Below, piece after piece: positions 1-9,204 of a stretch of DNA of 64,000 nt. Positions within the stretch are counted from its first letter, which is position 1. Every line of letters starts with the position of its first letter. The notes beneath the pieces are model-generated. The model saw only the letters and a program-made list of their open reading frames with translations. It made no database searches and had not been told where the DNA came from. A program made the translations under genes and the position numbers. This DNA is from Mycolicibacterium sp. P1-5 (GTDB lineage: Bacteria > Actinomycetota > Actinomycetes > Mycobacteriales > Mycobacteriaceae): NCBI RefSeq assembly GCF_008329565.1, contig NZ_NPKT01000011.1:62001-126000 (forward strand), written 5' to 3'.

Positions 1-794
1 TCGACGTGCCGACCGACACGTTGCTCGACGATCTGGCGATGCGGCTCGGCTGGGCGGACCGGACCGTCGAGCTGCCGGCCGGCCGCTACGAAACGTTGAT
101 GCCGCCGTCGACCGTGGCCGACATGATGATCTACCTCGGTTGGTCGATGGACGGCCGCGGCGCGCAAGAGGGCCGGACGGCGTTGTCGGCACCCGGTGGC
201 GGCACCCGGGTCGGGGAAAAGCTCACCGACCTGCCGCTGACGATGTATTCCGACCCGTTCGCACCCGGCCTGGAGTGCACCCCGTTCGTCGCGGCCACCA
301 CCAGCTCGGAGACGATCTCGGTGTTCGACAACGGACTCGACATCGGGCGTGTCGACTGGATCCGCGACGGTTCGATCAACGCTCTGGCCTACCCGCGTGC
401 CGCCGCCACCGAGTTCGGGACGGCACCGGCCGTACCGGCGGACAACCTGCTGATGACCGGTGGCACCACGGAACTCGCCGACATGGTGGCCGCCACCGAG
501 CGCGGCTTGTTGTTGACCACGCTGTGGTACATCCGCACCGTCGACCCAACGACCCTGCTGCTGACCGGGCTGACTCGCGACGGCGTCTACCTGGTCGAAG
601 ACGGCGAGGTCACCGCGGCGGTCAACAATTTCCGCTTCAACGAGAGCCCGCTGGATCTGCTGCGTCGGGCCACCGAGGCCGGCGTGCCCGAGCAGACGCT
701 GCCGCGTGAGTGGGGCGACTGGGCCACCCGCGCGGTGATGCCGACGCTGCGAATCCCGGACTTTCACATGTCCTCGGTCAGCCAAGCGCAATAA
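1..794 (+). CDS. TldD/PmbA family protein, C-terminal part (runs off the left edge)
   Basis: The reading frame is open at the left edge, so only the C-terminal ~264 residues are present. The segment 'TLWYIRTVDPTTLLLTGLT' followed by a 'DGVYLVEDGE' turn and 'NFRFNESPLDLL' matches the conserved C-terminal domain of TldD/PmbA metalloprotease-related proteins. Those proteins are cytosolic, and in enterobacteria they process microcin B17 and CcdA. The HExxxH-type metal site of TldD lies upstream of this part, so I cannot tell whether this copy is a catalytic (TldD-like) or non-catalytic (PmbA-like) subunit. The next gene starts 8 bp after the stop, suggesting one transcript. Confidence 0.75.
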   Translation, partial: DVPTDTLLDDLAMRLGWADRTVELPAGRYETLMPPSTVADMMIYLGWSMDGRGAQEGRTALSAPGGGTRVGEKLTDLPLTMYSDPFAPGLECTPFVAATTSSETISVFDNGLDIGRVDWIRDGSINALAYPRAAATEFGTAPAVPADNLLMTGGTTELADMVAATERGLLLTTLWYIRTVDPTTLLLTGLTRDGVYLVEDGEVTAAVNNFRFNESPLDLLRRATEAGVPEQTLPREWGDWATRAVMPTLRIPDFHMSSVSQAQ

Positions 795-801
795 TCCTTG
801 A

Positions 802-1644
802 ATGAGTGACGATCTCGACGCCGTCCTGGCCCAGCTGGTGGTGCAGTCCCCCGCCGACCAGCAGCGGTTGGTGGGGCTGATCCGTGCGACCTGCGGCGAA
901 ACGCTGTCGCTGACGCCGCTGCCCGCGCAGACGCCGGTGAGCGCGCCGGTATCGGACGCCGAGAAGGTGGTGGCCGAATTCGCCGAGCAGTTCACCGTCG
1001 ACGTGTCGACGATCTCCGATCGCCAGCGCGAGTCGTTGACCACGGCGCTCGGTGCGGCGAGTTTCGGAGCCGTCATTCAAATGTTCTTCGCCGACTTCCT
1101 GCCGCGGGTGCGCAACGGGCTCGAGGTACTCGGCCTGCCGGTGGCGTGGGTGCCGGCGGCCCCGGTGTGGGATCCGGGCATCGACGCCGCCGATGTGTTG
1201 TTCAACCAGCTGTTGCCGGGGGTGGCCCGGCTGCGGTCGCTGGACCCGGTCACCACCGAGGTGGTGCGACTACGCGGGGCGGTCGCGCACAACTGCCGAC
1301 TGTGCAAATCACTGCGCGAGGGCAATGCCCTGGATGCCGGTGGCAGCGAATCGATGTACGACGACATCGAGCACTACGAGTCTTCGGAGCTGCTGACCGA
1401 GACGCACAAGGCGGCGCTGCGCTATGCCGACGCACTGATCTGGTCGCCGGCGCGGATCAGTCCGGCGGTGGCTTCTGGTGTGCGGGAACATTTCTCGCAT
1501 GAGCAGGCCCGCGAGCTGACGCTGGATGTGATGCGCAATGCCAGCAACAAGATTGCGGTGTCGTTGAAGGCCGACGCGGCCCGCGTCGAGGAGGGAACCG
1601 AGCGCTACCTCATCGACGCGGACGGTCAGACCGTCTTCGCCTGA
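802..1644 (+). CDS. AhpD/carboxymuconolactone decarboxylase-like protein
   Basis: A 280-residue protein with one AhpD/CMD-type helical region. Residues 157-171 contain 'LRGAVAHNCRLCKS' with the Cys165-x-x-Cys168 pair typical of AhpD-like thiol oxidoreductases, preceded by the usual charged helix. The family includes peroxiredoxin-reducing disulfide proteins and gamma-carboxymuconolactone decarboxylases; the CxxC favours a redox role. The N-terminal ~80 residues are not recognised. The ATG lies 8 bp after the upstream TldD/PmbA-like stop. Its last 19 bp overlap the end of the convergent aldolase gene. Confidence 0.65.
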   Translation: MSDDLDAVLAQLVVQSPADQQRLVGLIRATCGETLSLTPLPAQTPVSAPVSDAEKVVAEFAEQFTVDVSTISDRQRESLTTALGAASFGAVIQMFFADFLPRVRNGLEVLGLPVAWVPAAPVWDPGIDAADVLFNQLLPGVARLRSLDPVTTEVVRLRGAVAHNCRLCKSLREGNALDAGGSESMYDDIEHYESSELLTETHKAALRYADALIWSPARISPAVASGVREHFSHEQARELTLDVMRNASNKIAVSLKADAARVEEGTERYLIDADGQTVFA

Positions 1645-2666
1645 GCCAGCGTTTCCAGTGCTGCGTCGACGTCGTCGTCGGTGGTCGCCCACGAGCAGAC
1701 GAACCGGACCGGTGGCCTGTGCGGGTTGGGTGCGTGGACGGCGAAATGTTCACGAACGGCGGCAAGCGCCTCGGCGGGAAGGTCGACGAACACCTCGTTG
1801 GCCTCGGTGGGGGAGCTCAAGTGCAGGCCGAGATTCGTGATTCCAGCGCTGAGCCGAGCGGCCATGGCGTTGGCGTGGGTGGCGGTTTCGAGCCACAGGC
1901 CGTCCGTGAGCATGGCATCGAATTGCGCTGAGACATAACGGTGTTTGCTGGCCAAGTGGCCGATTTGCTTCTGGACGAATTCGATACCGGTGAACTGATC
2001 CGGGCGACGCACGAGGATCGCGTCGCCGAACAGCATCCCGTTCTTGGTGCCGCCGATTGTGACGATGTCGGCGTCGCCCACAGCGAGCGCGGGTGGAACA
2101 TCGAGGGCGGCAACCGCATTGGCGATCCGTGAGCCGTCGACGTGGACCAGCAGATCGAGGTCGTGGGCGTGGTCGATGAATTCGGCGATCGCATCGGATT
2201 GCCAGAGCCGTCCGTTCTCCGTGGACTGGGTGATGGTGACGATGCGCGGCTGCGAGTGGTGCACGTCGCTGCGGCGGGTGATGCGGCGGTCCAGGAGCGC
2301 CGGGTCGATGAGGCCGTCGTCGCTGGGGAGTGCGAGCAGGCTGGCGCCCGAAACCAGAGTGGGGCCGCCGGCTTCGTCGAGCAGCGAATGGGCGATGTCG
2401 CTGCAGAGGATCTCGTGGAACGGACGCACCGCCGAGGCCAGCGCGATGATGTTGGCGCCGGTTCCGGTGAAGGCGAACAGGACCTGGGCGCTGGGGCAGT
2501 CGAAGGTGTTTCTGAGGCGATCGGCGGCACGTTGGGTGATGGGGTCGTGGCCATAGGAGGTGGTGGTTCCGTCGTTGGCCGCCAGGATCGCCTCGAGAGC
2601 GGTGGGGTGTGCGGGAGCGGCGTTGTCGGAGGCGAAAGCGCTGGATATGGCGGGCACAGTGACCAT
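1626..2666 (-). CDS. Threonine-aldolase-type PLP-dependent enzyme
   Basis: A 346-residue fold-type I PLP enzyme of the beta-eliminating lyase (low-specificity L-threonine aldolase) family. Visible signatures are 'FTGTGAN' near residue 66 (phosphate-binding turn), 'HVDGSR' at 175-180 (Asp177 for the pyridine nitrogen) and 'TIGGTKNG' at 203-210, where Lys208 should form the Schiff base. Length fits the family (330-360). The expected reaction is cleavage of L-threonine or allo-threonine to glycine and acetaldehyde, though related members act on phenylserine. Monocistronic; its 3' end overlaps the convergent AhpD-like gene by 19 bp. Confidence 0.82.
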   Translation of the reverse strand: MVTVPAISSAFASDNAAPAHPTALEAILAANDGTTTSYGHDPITQRAADRLRNTFDCPSAQVLFAFTGTGANIIALASAVRPFHEILCSDIAHSLLDEAGGPTLVSGASLLALPSDDGLIDPALLDRRITRRSDVHHSQPRIVTITQSTENGRLWQSDAIAEFIDHAHDLDLLVHVDGSRIANAVAALDVPPALAVGDADIVTIGGTKNGMLFGDAILVRRPDQFTGIEFVQKQIGHLASKHRYVSAQFDAMLTDGLWLETATHANAMAARLSAGITNLGLHLSSPTEANEVFVDLPAEALAAVREHFAVHAPNPHRPPVRFVCSWATTDDDVDAALETLAQAKTV

Positions 2667-2731
2667 CCTGCACCGCGCTCGCAGTGAGTGAAATGGTTGC
2701 CGCCAGCAGCGGGCGCCGAGAGAATGGTGAG

Positions 2732-3229
2732 ATGTCTGCTGCCGAACCGCACAAGACCGATACGACGAAGGGGCTTGCCCCCTTGGCGGATCAGCTCGAG
2801 AAGATAGCGGCTCAACTGGGGGTCAAATCGGTTCTGGTGATGCGCTCCGAGGCCGATTCCATGGTGGTCGCCGCCACCGCAGGGGAGGCCACCCAGCACT
2901 ACACGGTTGGGGCGTCGGGAAAGAAAGCGCTGGCAGATGGGGCCAGAGTCCCGTTGTACTGCGAGCGCGTGGTCGATGGTGACGATGCACTCTTTGTTCG
3001 TGACTCTCGCCAGGACGCGACGTTCGCCGGCAATGAGGACGAGGTCGAGTTCGGCCTGCACAACTACCTCGGGGTGCCAGTGCACGACGGGTCCGGCCAT
3101 GTTGTGGGGACGGTCTGTGTGCTCGACGACACCGCCCACGATTACACCGACGACCAACGTGCGCAGCTCTCGTCATTGGCCGCAGATGTGGAGCGGATCA
3201 TCGAACGCGACCGCGGTGCGCTGGGTTGA
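2732..3229 (+). CDS. GAF-domain protein
   Basis: A soluble ~165-residue protein that is essentially one GAF domain. The central 'FVRDSRQDATFAGNEDE' then 'LHNYLGVPVHDGSGHVVGTVCVLDD' pattern is the standard GAF core, ending in an amphipathic helix. No output domain is attached, so it may be a stand-alone sensor or a redox/ligand binder. I place the start at the ATG 2732. An in-frame GTG at 2684 adds 16 residues of low complexity and is possible. It is divergent from the aldolase, sharing a very short promoter region. Confidence 0.7.
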   Translation: MSAAEPHKTDTTKGLAPLADQLEKIAAQLGVKSVLVMRSEADSMVVAATAGEATQHYTVGASGKKALADGARVPLYCERVVDGDDALFVRDSRQDATFAGNEDEVEFGLHNYLGVPVHDGSGHVVGTVCVLDDTAHDYTDDQRAQLSSLAADVERIIERDRGALG

Positions 3230-3282
3230 CCCGGGCTCAGTAACTCCGAAGCCGATCGGCATGCGACCATAGTTGCCGCACT

Positions 3283-3356
3283 GGGGCGGTAGCTCAGTCG
3301 GTTAGAGCCGTGGACTCATAATCCATTGGTCGCGGGTTCGAGCCCCGCCCGCCCTA
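3283..3356 (+). tRNA. tRNA-Met (anticodon CAT)
   Basis: Complete cloverleaf. The acceptor stem 3283-3289 pairs with 3349-3355 (first pair G-T). The D arm is 3292-3308. The anticodon stem is 3310-3314/3322-3326 with loop CTCATAA and anticodon CAT at 3317-3319. The T arm is 3332-3348 with loop TTCGAGC, and the discriminator is A3356. CCA is not encoded. The fully paired first acceptor position argues against initiator tRNA. The elongator-Met call is preferred, but a CAT anticodon is also compatible with tRNA-Ile2 modified by TilS. Confidence 0.92.
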
Positions 3357-3379
3357 CTCAAAGCGCGTGGGCCAGCGCG

Positions 3380-3535
3380 CTAGAACCATACTTTTCGGCC
3401 GCCGACAGGGCGCCCGACTGCCCCGAGAATCCACAGCACCAGGCCGACGACGACGAGGATGCCGCCGATGGTGTACAGGATCGACAGGCCGGTGAAGTAG
3501 CCGATCAAAAGCAGGATGATGCCGAGAACGATCAT
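3380..3535 (-). CDS. 51-residue hydrophobic membrane protein (DUF6131-like)
   Basis: Translating the minus strand from the ATG at 3535 gives 51 residues. There are two hydrophobic stretches, beginning 'MIVLGIILLLIGYFTGLSIL' and then 'GGILVVVGLVLWILG', separated by a short Tyr-Thr turn. A basic tail 'GRPVGGRKVWF' ends at TAG 3380. This layout matches the tiny two-helix DUF6131-type proteins common in mycobacteria; function is unknown. A weak GGAT element precedes the start. It lies head-to-head with the tRNA gene end and is monocistronic. Confidence 0.7.
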   Translation of the reverse strand: MIVLGIILLLIGYFTGLSILYTIGGILVVVGLVLWILGAVGRPVGGRKVWF

Positions 3536-3633
3536 GATTCATCCGATCCGTAGGCGACTGTCATGTGTTGCTACAAGGGAATTGCCGGATGAGTCACTTT
3601 CGAAACGGTTTGCGCGAATACGCCCCGCACCGG

Positions 3634-4803
3634 TTAACGTGACGCTCCCACGAAGGGAATGGAAACGCCGGGCGTCTCCGAAGCACCGGCATTGAAGAGC
3701 CCGCGCTCGCGCAGGATCGGCACCACGCCTTCACCGAACCAGAACAGTTCTTCCAGATGCGGATAGCCAGAGAAGATGAACTCGTCGATCCCGATCTCGG
3801 CGTACTCCGCGATCCGGTCGGCCACCTCGCTGTGGCTGCCGACCAACGCGGTCCCGGCGCCACCGCGCACCAGACCGACCCCCGACCACAGGTTCGGCGC
3901 GATCTCGAGGCTGCGGGAATCACTCCAGGTGCCGTTGGTGCGGTTGGCCTCATGCAGCGCGAGCATCCTTCGCTGTCCTTCGGACTGGCTGCGCGCCAAG
4001 CCTTCCTGGGCTTTGCGGACTGTCTCTTCATCAAGCGCCGCGACGAGCCGGTCGGCCTGCTCCCACGCCGTGGCTGAGTTGTCGCGGGAGATCGTGTGTA
4101 GCCGGATCCCGAAGCGCACTGTGCGACCTTGCTTCTCGGCTTCCGCGCGAATCCACTCCACCTTCTGCTGCACTGCGGCCGGCGGTTCGCCCCAGGTGAG
4201 GTACACATCGGAATGACGCGCCGCCACCGGGCCCGCGGCCTGTGAGCTTCCGCCGAAGTACAACGGCGGCAAGGGGCTTGGCGGCAGCGCCAGCTTGGCT
4301 TCCTCGACGTCGATGTACTCGCCCTTGTAAGTGACGGTCTCACCGGCCCATAGCCGCCGCACCACCTCGAGGAACTCGTCGCAGCGCTGATAGCGCGCAT
4401 CCTTATCCAGATGATCCCCGAAGGCGCGCTGTTCGTGCGCCTCACCGCCGACCACGACATTGAGCAGGATGCGACCCGGCGCGTGCCGGGAAAACGTCGC
4501 CGCCATCTGAGCGGACAGCGTCGGGCTCACCAGCCCCGGACGGAAGGCCACCAGGAAGGCCAGCGAGGTCGTCTCCCGGGCGAGCAGGGCGGCGGTGATG
4601 AACGCGTCTTCGCACCACGCACCGGTCGGGATCAGCGCACCGGTGAAGCCGAATTGCTCGGCGGAGCGCACGATCGAGGCCAGATAGTCGATGGAGGCCG
4701 CTCGATCGCCCCCGGCGGCACCGGCGGGCGTGCCGTGGCCGCCGCCCACGATGTCGCGGCTGTCGCCGTAGGTCGGCAGAAACCAATGCAGCTTCACCGT
4801 CAT
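3634..4803 (-). CDS. ssuD: SsuD-like FMNH2-dependent alkanesulfonate monooxygenase (LLM family)
   Basis: A 389-residue luciferase-like monooxygenase resembling SsuD, which uses FMNH2 and O2 to release sulfite from alkanesulfonates. Diagnostic segments include 'LHWFLPTYGDSRD' at the N-terminus, 'FLVAFRPGLVSPTLSAQ' and 'LLNVVVGGEAHEQRAFGDH', plus 'YPHLEELFWFGEGV' near the C-terminus. The frame is open further upstream, but the ATG at 4803 follows AGGAGAG at good spacing and matches the family N-terminus. No transporter or flavin reductase is adjacent, so reductant must come from elsewhere. A related LLM enzyme lies at 17216-18235. Confidence 0.82.
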   Translation of the reverse strand: MTVKLHWFLPTYGDSRDIVGGGHGTPAGAAGGDRAASIDYLASIVRSAEQFGFTGALIPTGAWCEDAFITAALLARETTSLAFLVAFRPGLVSPTLSAQMAATFSRHAPGRILLNVVVGGEAHEQRAFGDHLDKDARYQRCDEFLEVVRRLWAGETVTYKGEYIDVEEAKLALPPSPLPPLYFGGSSQAAGPVAARHSDVYLTWGEPPAAVQQKVEWIRAEAEKQGRTVRFGIRLHTISRDNSATAWEQADRLVAALDEETVRKAQEGLARSQSEGQRRMLALHEANRTNGTWSDSRSLEIAPNLWSGVGLVRGGAGTALVGSHSEVADRIAEYAEIGIDEFIFSGYPHLEELFWFGEGVVPILRERGLFNAGASETPGVSIPFVGASR

Positions 4804-5124
4804 GGGTGACTCTCTCCTAACGATGGAGGCGGAAGACTTCGGCGTCGATGCCGCCCGCGCAACTCTAAGTGCGGCGAAATGGCCCGGGGGGCTGTCCGTT
4901 GCCGTCGACGACCGCCCTGCGCCGCTCATCTGCCCGAGGTGCCTGCCCAACTAAAAATTTCGGTGATCGAATCCCGCCGCGGATAGACAGCCGCGCGGCG
5001 CCGTCGAACTCGACACTTGATGTTTGGTAACGAATCAGTCAAATAACCGCAGGCTGTTGGACTGGCTCGGTTAGGCTGCCCTCTGGCCCTCCGTCGGGGT
5101 GTGGCCGGAGGGGAGTTCGCTGTC
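4804..5124. other. Divergent intergenic region (321 bp) between ssuD-like and lipoprotein genes
   Basis: This should hold both divergent promoters. I looked for a cysteine-rich leader ORF or a known riboswitch before the sulfonate gene and did not see one. Around 4950-5060 it is locally AT-richer. The only clear structure is the hairpin at 5087-5112, next to the lipoprotein ribosome binding site. Confidence 0.5.
5087..5112 (+). promoter_or_regulatory. Possible hairpin sequestering the Shine-Dalgarno of the lipoprotein gene
   Basis: CCCTCCG at 5087-5093 is perfectly complementary to CGGAGGG at 5106-5112, with a 12-nt loop. The 3' arm is the GGAGGGG ribosome binding site for the ATG at 5125. 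Such a hairpin could lower or regulate translation, but it is a short stem in GC-rich DNA and may be chance. Confidence 0.3.
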
Positions 5125-5778
5125 ATGGATCCTGTACGCACGCGAGTAGTGGTCGGAGTCACGGCAGCCGCCGTCGTCCTCGGGCTTGTCGTCGCCGGCT
5201 GCGGTAAGGATGAGGAGAAGTCGTCGACGACGACGAGCACCTCAACGTCGACGACCACGACGAGTGCGGCTGCGGCCACCGCTACCGGTGAGGCGACTAC
5301 GCCTGCAGGTACTCCGAACTATGCGTCGCTGCTGGTGAAGCCCGCCGACATTCCGTCGTTGGACAGTCACCCGTGGGCGGGTGACGCGCCGAAGACGACG
5401 CTGACTCCGCCGCCGCCGGATGTCTCGCAGACCTATACGTCCGGTACTGAGGCGATCAACATCTCGGTGATCATCAGCGATGACCCGTCGCAGGCCGCGA
5501 CGGGTCTGACCGGCGCCGCGAACAGCGTTCCCAGCCAGGTGACCGGCTCGCCGGTTGCGCTGCCCGCGGTAACCCCGGACGCGAACGTCACCATCGGCAC
5601 CTCCCCGGACGGCAAGTCCGCAATGGCGGCGCTGTTGTTCACGGTGGACCGCACGGTCGTCGTGGCGATCTTCAGCAGCGCACCTGGCGACACCAACCCG
5701 GTGCCGCAGGACTTCGTCGAAGCCGTCGGCAAGGCTCAGGTCGCGGCGATCAACACGAACCTGCCGAACCTGAAGTAA
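5125..5778 (+). CDS. Exported lipoprotein of unknown function
   Basis: A 217-residue protein with a classic lipoprotein signal: 'MDPVRTRVVVG', a hydrophobic core, then lipobox 'LVVAGC'. A Ser/Thr-rich low-complexity linker follows, then a ~170-residue globular region starting near 'NYASLLVKPADIPSLD'. It should be lipidated and sit outside the membrane. It resembles the LpqN/Mtc28-like class of mycobacterial lipoproteins in layout, but I cannot assign a family firmly. The start at 5125 is preferred because a strong GGAGGGGAG lies upstream; a GTG at 5101 is in frame. It is convergent with the Jet/Mks operon, which ends at the shared terminator. Confidence 0.65.
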   Translation: MDPVRTRVVVGVTAAAVVLGLVVAGCGKDEEKSSTTTSTSTSTTTTSAAAATATGEATTPAGTPNYASLLVKPADIPSLDSHPWAGDAPKTTLTPPPPDVSQTYTSGTEAINISVIISDDPSQAATGLTGAANSVPSQVTGSPVALPAVTPDANVTIGTSPDGKSAMAALLFTVDRTVVVAIFSSAPGDTNPVPQDFVEAVGKAQVAAINTNLPNLK

Positions 5779-5796
5779 CCACAACACGTAGGAGCG

Positions 5797-5827
5797 AAGG
5801 GTCAGGGGCGTTGCGCCCCTGACCCTT
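5797..5827. terminator. Bidirectional intrinsic terminator
   Basis: A perfect 14-bp stem (5797-5810 pairing with 5814-5827) with a TTG loop sits between the convergent lipoprotein and jetC-like stop codons. The arms begin AAGGG and end CCCTT, so it can act in both directions. It marks the physical end of the JetABC-like operon just 5 bp beyond its last stop codon. Confidence 0.85.
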
Positions 5828-5832
5828 TCGCG

Positions 5833-8800
5833 CTACACCCCGGCCGGTACCCGGTCCCGCGCGACCGAACTCCGCATCTCGGCACGCAATGTCGTGAAGT
5901 CGGAGATCGTCTTGGACACCACGGTGGCCACCGGTCGTGCGTTGCGACTGGTGGCCTCGGTCTTGGACACCATGATCACGCTGTCGATGTAAGGCTGAAT
6001 CGTGGTGGCGTTCTGCACCGTGGCCACGATGACCAGCTGGAAACCGAACTTGCGGAACGCCTGCAACGCCTGCTGCGCGAACTGCGGATCCGATTTGGAG
6101 AACGCCTCGTCGAGCATCAACTGCGCGAAAACCGGCTTGTTGTCCGAACTCTCCGGGCTCGCCAGGTTGAAGCTCAGCGCACCGGCAAGACAGAACGCCA
6201 TGAGCTTCTCCTGCTCGCCACCGGAGTTGTCGCCGGCATTGCTGTGCGTCCGGATCAGCTCCTCGGTGCCGACATCCCACTCGGCGCAGTCAAAGGTGAA
6301 CCGGTTGCGGACATCCAGCGCATCGCGAGTCCACGCTTTGTCCTCGGGTGCCGGCGACGCCAAACGGTTACGCAACCGCAGAATGTCGGCGTATTGATCC
6401 AGGATCGCCTGCTTGTCACCAAGCCCCACCTCGGCGATCCGCCGGGAAATCGCCCGCACGATCTCGGTCAGCTCGGCCACCGCCGTCAGGCTGCGCGGGG
6501 TGGCCCGCAGCGTGAGCCTGGTGCCGCTGTTGAACTCGACCGCACCCAGACCGGTGTTCACCCGGTCGATCTGCTCACTGATTCGCCGCGCCTCCTGCTC
6601 GGCCACCCGGTGCAGCGTGAGGATCGCGTCGGGCGCTTGTTCGGTGACCAAGCGCATCATCCGGTCGTATGCCTCGGGCAGTTCGCGCTCGTCGATGTGC
6701 CGGCACAGCGCCACGTAGTCATGCACCCGCTCGTCGAACACGTCGCTGTCGTTCGGGATCGCGTCGGGGAACGCCGTATCGAACGTGTTCAGGATGCGAG
6801 CCAGCTCATCGTATGAGCGCCTGCGACTTTCGCGCAGTTGCTCACGCTCGCGCCGAATCGTGTTGAACACCGCCTCGCGGTGGGGTTCGGGGTTGAGCAC
6901 TTCCAACGGCACCGGGATGGCGGTGGCGTAGCGGTTCAGCAGCTCGGTCAGGGGCTCGGAGACGAAGGCAGGTGTCAACCGGTCCTGCAGCTCCAGCAGC
7001 CGAGTACGCCGGCTGTCGAGGTCGTCGCGTCGGGTCTGAATGGCCCCGCGCCGCGTCATGAGCGTCTGGATCTGCTCCCAGCACTCATCGGCCCGGGCGG
7101 TCAGCGCCTCGATGTCGGGGTTGTCGGCCAGCAGCAACTCGAATTGCTCACGTAGCCGGTCGGCGTGCCCGTCGGCGGTGTCGATATCGACCTGATTCCA
7201 CTGCGGGAACTGCTCGCAGATCGCCTTGCACGCCGCGGCTCGATCACGCCACTGCTGGCGCTGTGCGGCGATCTCGTCGGCCTTGTGCCGCGCCTGCTGA
7301 TACACCTCTTCGGCGTTGGCGAGCTCGACGGTCAGCGCGTCGACCTTGGCCCGCACGTCGCCCTGGTAGATGTAGTCCGACTGTTTGAGCGGGCGTCGGT
7401 CGTCCTTGATGGCCAGCCGCTCGGAGTCTTTATAGAGGCCCGTATCGGTGACCGCGCGCCGGAACCGGGAGAACACATCCGGGGTGTCGACGCAGACGTG
7501 GTCGCCCGCGGCGGCGATGATCTCGGCCGCCTCGGCCGCGCACGGATGACTCGGATCGACGACGAACAGCTTGCCGCCCAAGGTGTTCGGCTCGGCGTCG
7601 GCCGGCACCGCACCGACTAGCGAGGCGCGGACATGATGCAGCTGCAGCCGTCCACCCATGTTGGTTTCGTTGACGAAGCGCAGCACCGCCGAATACCGCT
7701 CGTCGGGCACCAGCAGCCGCAGGCCCACTCCCCGCAGCACCTTTTCCACAGCCACCCGCCAGCGGCTCTGGTCGGACCGCAGGTCCATCAGCTCGGCGAT
7801 GTAGGGCAGCTCGCTGGGGTCGACACCGACTGCGGCACAGATGTGTTCACGCATGGTGATCGCGAACTCGGGTAGCGCCGACCCGACGTGCTCGACACGC
7901 TTGAGTTCCTTGGCCGCGTCGTCGCGGGCGATGCGGGCCGCCTTCTGCGCGTACTCCGCGTCGGTGGAGGCCTCACGACCGCGGTCCAGTTTGGCCAGCA
8001 GTTCGGTGACCTCGGTGGCGAGTTCCTCTCGCAAGTTCCAGAATTCGTCGGCGTCGTCGGGGATGTCGATGTCCTGTGCGGCCAGCATGGCTTCGTACGC
8101 GGCGCGCCGCCGCGACACCTGCTCGGCCTGCGCCTCGGCGCCGGCCACCTGTGACTGCAGCGGCCCGAGGCTGGCGCTGGAACCACTGATCTGGGCGTTG
8201 AGCGAATCACCTTCGGCCTTGGCCAGATTCAGTTGCCGGGTGACGTCCTCGTACTCGTTGCCGAGCTGGTCGATGGTGCCGTCCAGCGATTCGATCTGCG
8301 GCCCACACTGCGCCAGTCGCACGTGGTCGGTGTGGGCGCGGACCATCGGCTGGTCCACCAAATCGATGATGCCCAGGTCTGAGCTCTCCGACGCGTAACG
8401 CTGCTGGATCTTTTCGATGTCGCCGAGGATCTTGCGCTTCTTCTGCGCGACGGCCAGCAGCTCGCGCGCCTCGACCAGCGGGTCGATCTGCTTCAGGGCT
8501 TCCGGTAGCCGCGTCAGGCTGCTCGGCTCGTCGAGCATGAACTCACGCACGAATTGCTCCAGTCCGCCAACGCTTTTCAACGACTTGGCCTTACCGAGCA
8601 GCTGCTGAGCGGCGTCGGAGGCGCGGATGCCGATGGTGGCGTACAACTGGGCCAGGTACTGCGATTCCACCTTGGTGGTGAACCGCCACTCGTCGTCCTT
8701 GAACACCCCGGAGTCGAAGCGCCCCGCGGCCCAGCGGTTGCAGACGTCCTCGATGTCGCGGTCGCCGTCGGCCAGCACGAACCGGCTCGACGAGTCCGAA

Positions 8801-9204
8801 CGCGACTCGCCGGTCAGCCATTTCAGCACGAGTCCGGTGACCGTGCGCCCGGTGTTGCTGCGGTAACTGACGGCGATGGCCGACCACGCCGTGCCGTCCC
8901 CGCGCAGGTACATGACCTTGCTGGCGCCACCGTCGCTGCGCTGGCCCCATGCCCCGCGCACGTATTTGTCGACGGTACGCCGGCCCGCGCTCGACCCAGC
9001 AGCGGTGTTGTCGCCGGAGGCGTTGAAATTTCGCCGGTTGAACGGCAGGAAGCCGAGCGAAATCGCGTCCAGGAGTGAGGATTTCCCACTGCCGGACGCA
9101 CCGGCGATCAGGGCGCCACCCTCGCTGAACGGGATGTCGTGGTAGCCGTCGAACACACCCCAGTTGATGACCTGCAGCCGTGACAGGTGGAACTGTTCAG
9201 CCAT
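5833..9204 (-). CDS. jetC: JetC/MksB-like SMC ATPase
   Basis: A 1123-residue SMC-type ATPase. The Walker A 'GASGSGKS' is at 35-42. Long stretches rich in Glu, Arg, Gln and Leu (about 280-440 and 600-760) predict coiled coil, with a possible hinge region between them. The ABC signature 'NSGGEQEK' is at 993-1000, and the Walker B 'LMLDE' has Asp1032-Glu1033. All ATPase motifs look intact. With the DUF4194 and DUF3375 partners it forms a Wadjet JetABC / MksBEF condensin. Such complexes extrude DNA loops; in Wadjet the JetD nuclease then cuts circular plasmids. The start overlaps the JetB-like stop by 8 bp. The downstream neighbour is a terminator, not jetD. Confidence 0.9.
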   Translation of the reverse strand: MAEQFHLSRLQVINWGVFDGYHDIPFSEGGALIAGASGSGKSSLLDAISLGFLPFNRRNFNASGDNTAAGSSAGRRTVDKYVRGAWGQRSDGGASKVMYLRGDGTAWSAIAVSYRSNTGRTVTGLVLKWLTGESRSDSSSRFVLADGDRDIEDVCNRWAAGRFDSGVFKDDEWRFTTKVESQYLAQLYATIGIRASDAAQQLLGKAKSLKSVGGLEQFVREFMLDEPSSLTRLPEALKQIDPLVEARELLAVAQKKRKILGDIEKIQQRYASESSDLGIIDLVDQPMVRAHTDHVRLAQCGPQIESLDGTIDQLGNEYEDVTRQLNLAKAEGDSLNAQISGSSASLGPLQSQVAGAEAQAEQVSRRRAAYEAMLAAQDIDIPDDADEFWNLREELATEVTELLAKLDRGREASTDAEYAQKAARIARDDAAKELKRVEHVGSALPEFAITMREHICAAVGVDPSELPYIAELMDLRSDQSRWRVAVEKVLRGVGLRLLVPDERYSAVLRFVNETNMGGRLQLHHVRASLVGAVPADAEPNTLGGKLFVVDPSHPCAAEAAEIIAAAGDHVCVDTPDVFSRFRRAVTDTGLYKDSERLAIKDDRRPLKQSDYIYQGDVRAKVDALTVELANAEEVYQQARHKADEIAAQRQQWRDRAAACKAICEQFPQWNQVDIDTADGHADRLREQFELLLADNPDIEALTARADECWEQIQTLMTRRGAIQTRRDDLDSRRTRLLELQDRLTPAFVSEPLTELLNRYATAIPVPLEVLNPEPHREAVFNTIRREREQLRESRRRSYDELARILNTFDTAFPDAIPNDSDVFDERVHDYVALCRHIDERELPEAYDRMMRLVTEQAPDAILTLHRVAEQEARRISEQIDRVNTGLGAVEFNSGTRLTLRATPRSLTAVAELTEIVRAISRRIAEVGLGDKQAILDQYADILRLRNRLASPAPEDKAWTRDALDVRNRFTFDCAEWDVGTEELIRTHSNAGDNSGGEQEKLMAFCLAGALSFNLASPESSDNKPVFAQLMLDEAFSKSDPQFAQQALQAFRKFGFQLVIVATVQNATTIQPYIDSVIMVSKTEATSRNARPVATVVSKTISDFTTLRAEMRSSVARDRVPAGV

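Noticed and set aside
3283..3356. Assignment of the CAT tRNA as tRNA-Ile2 or initiator tRNA
   Set aside because: Initiator is unlikely because the first acceptor pair is formed. Ile2 cannot be excluded without identity-element comparison, so elongator Met is kept as the more common annotation.
4804..5124. Possible cysteine-responsive leader peptide or sulfur riboswitch before the ssuD-like gene
   Set aside because: Minus-strand frames were read for runs of Cys codons after a start; none was found, and no S-box-like pattern was recognised.
5101..5778. Considered whether the gene after jetC could be a diverged jetD
   Set aside because: It is on the opposite strand and encodes a lipoprotein with a signal peptide and lipobox, with no nuclease motifs.
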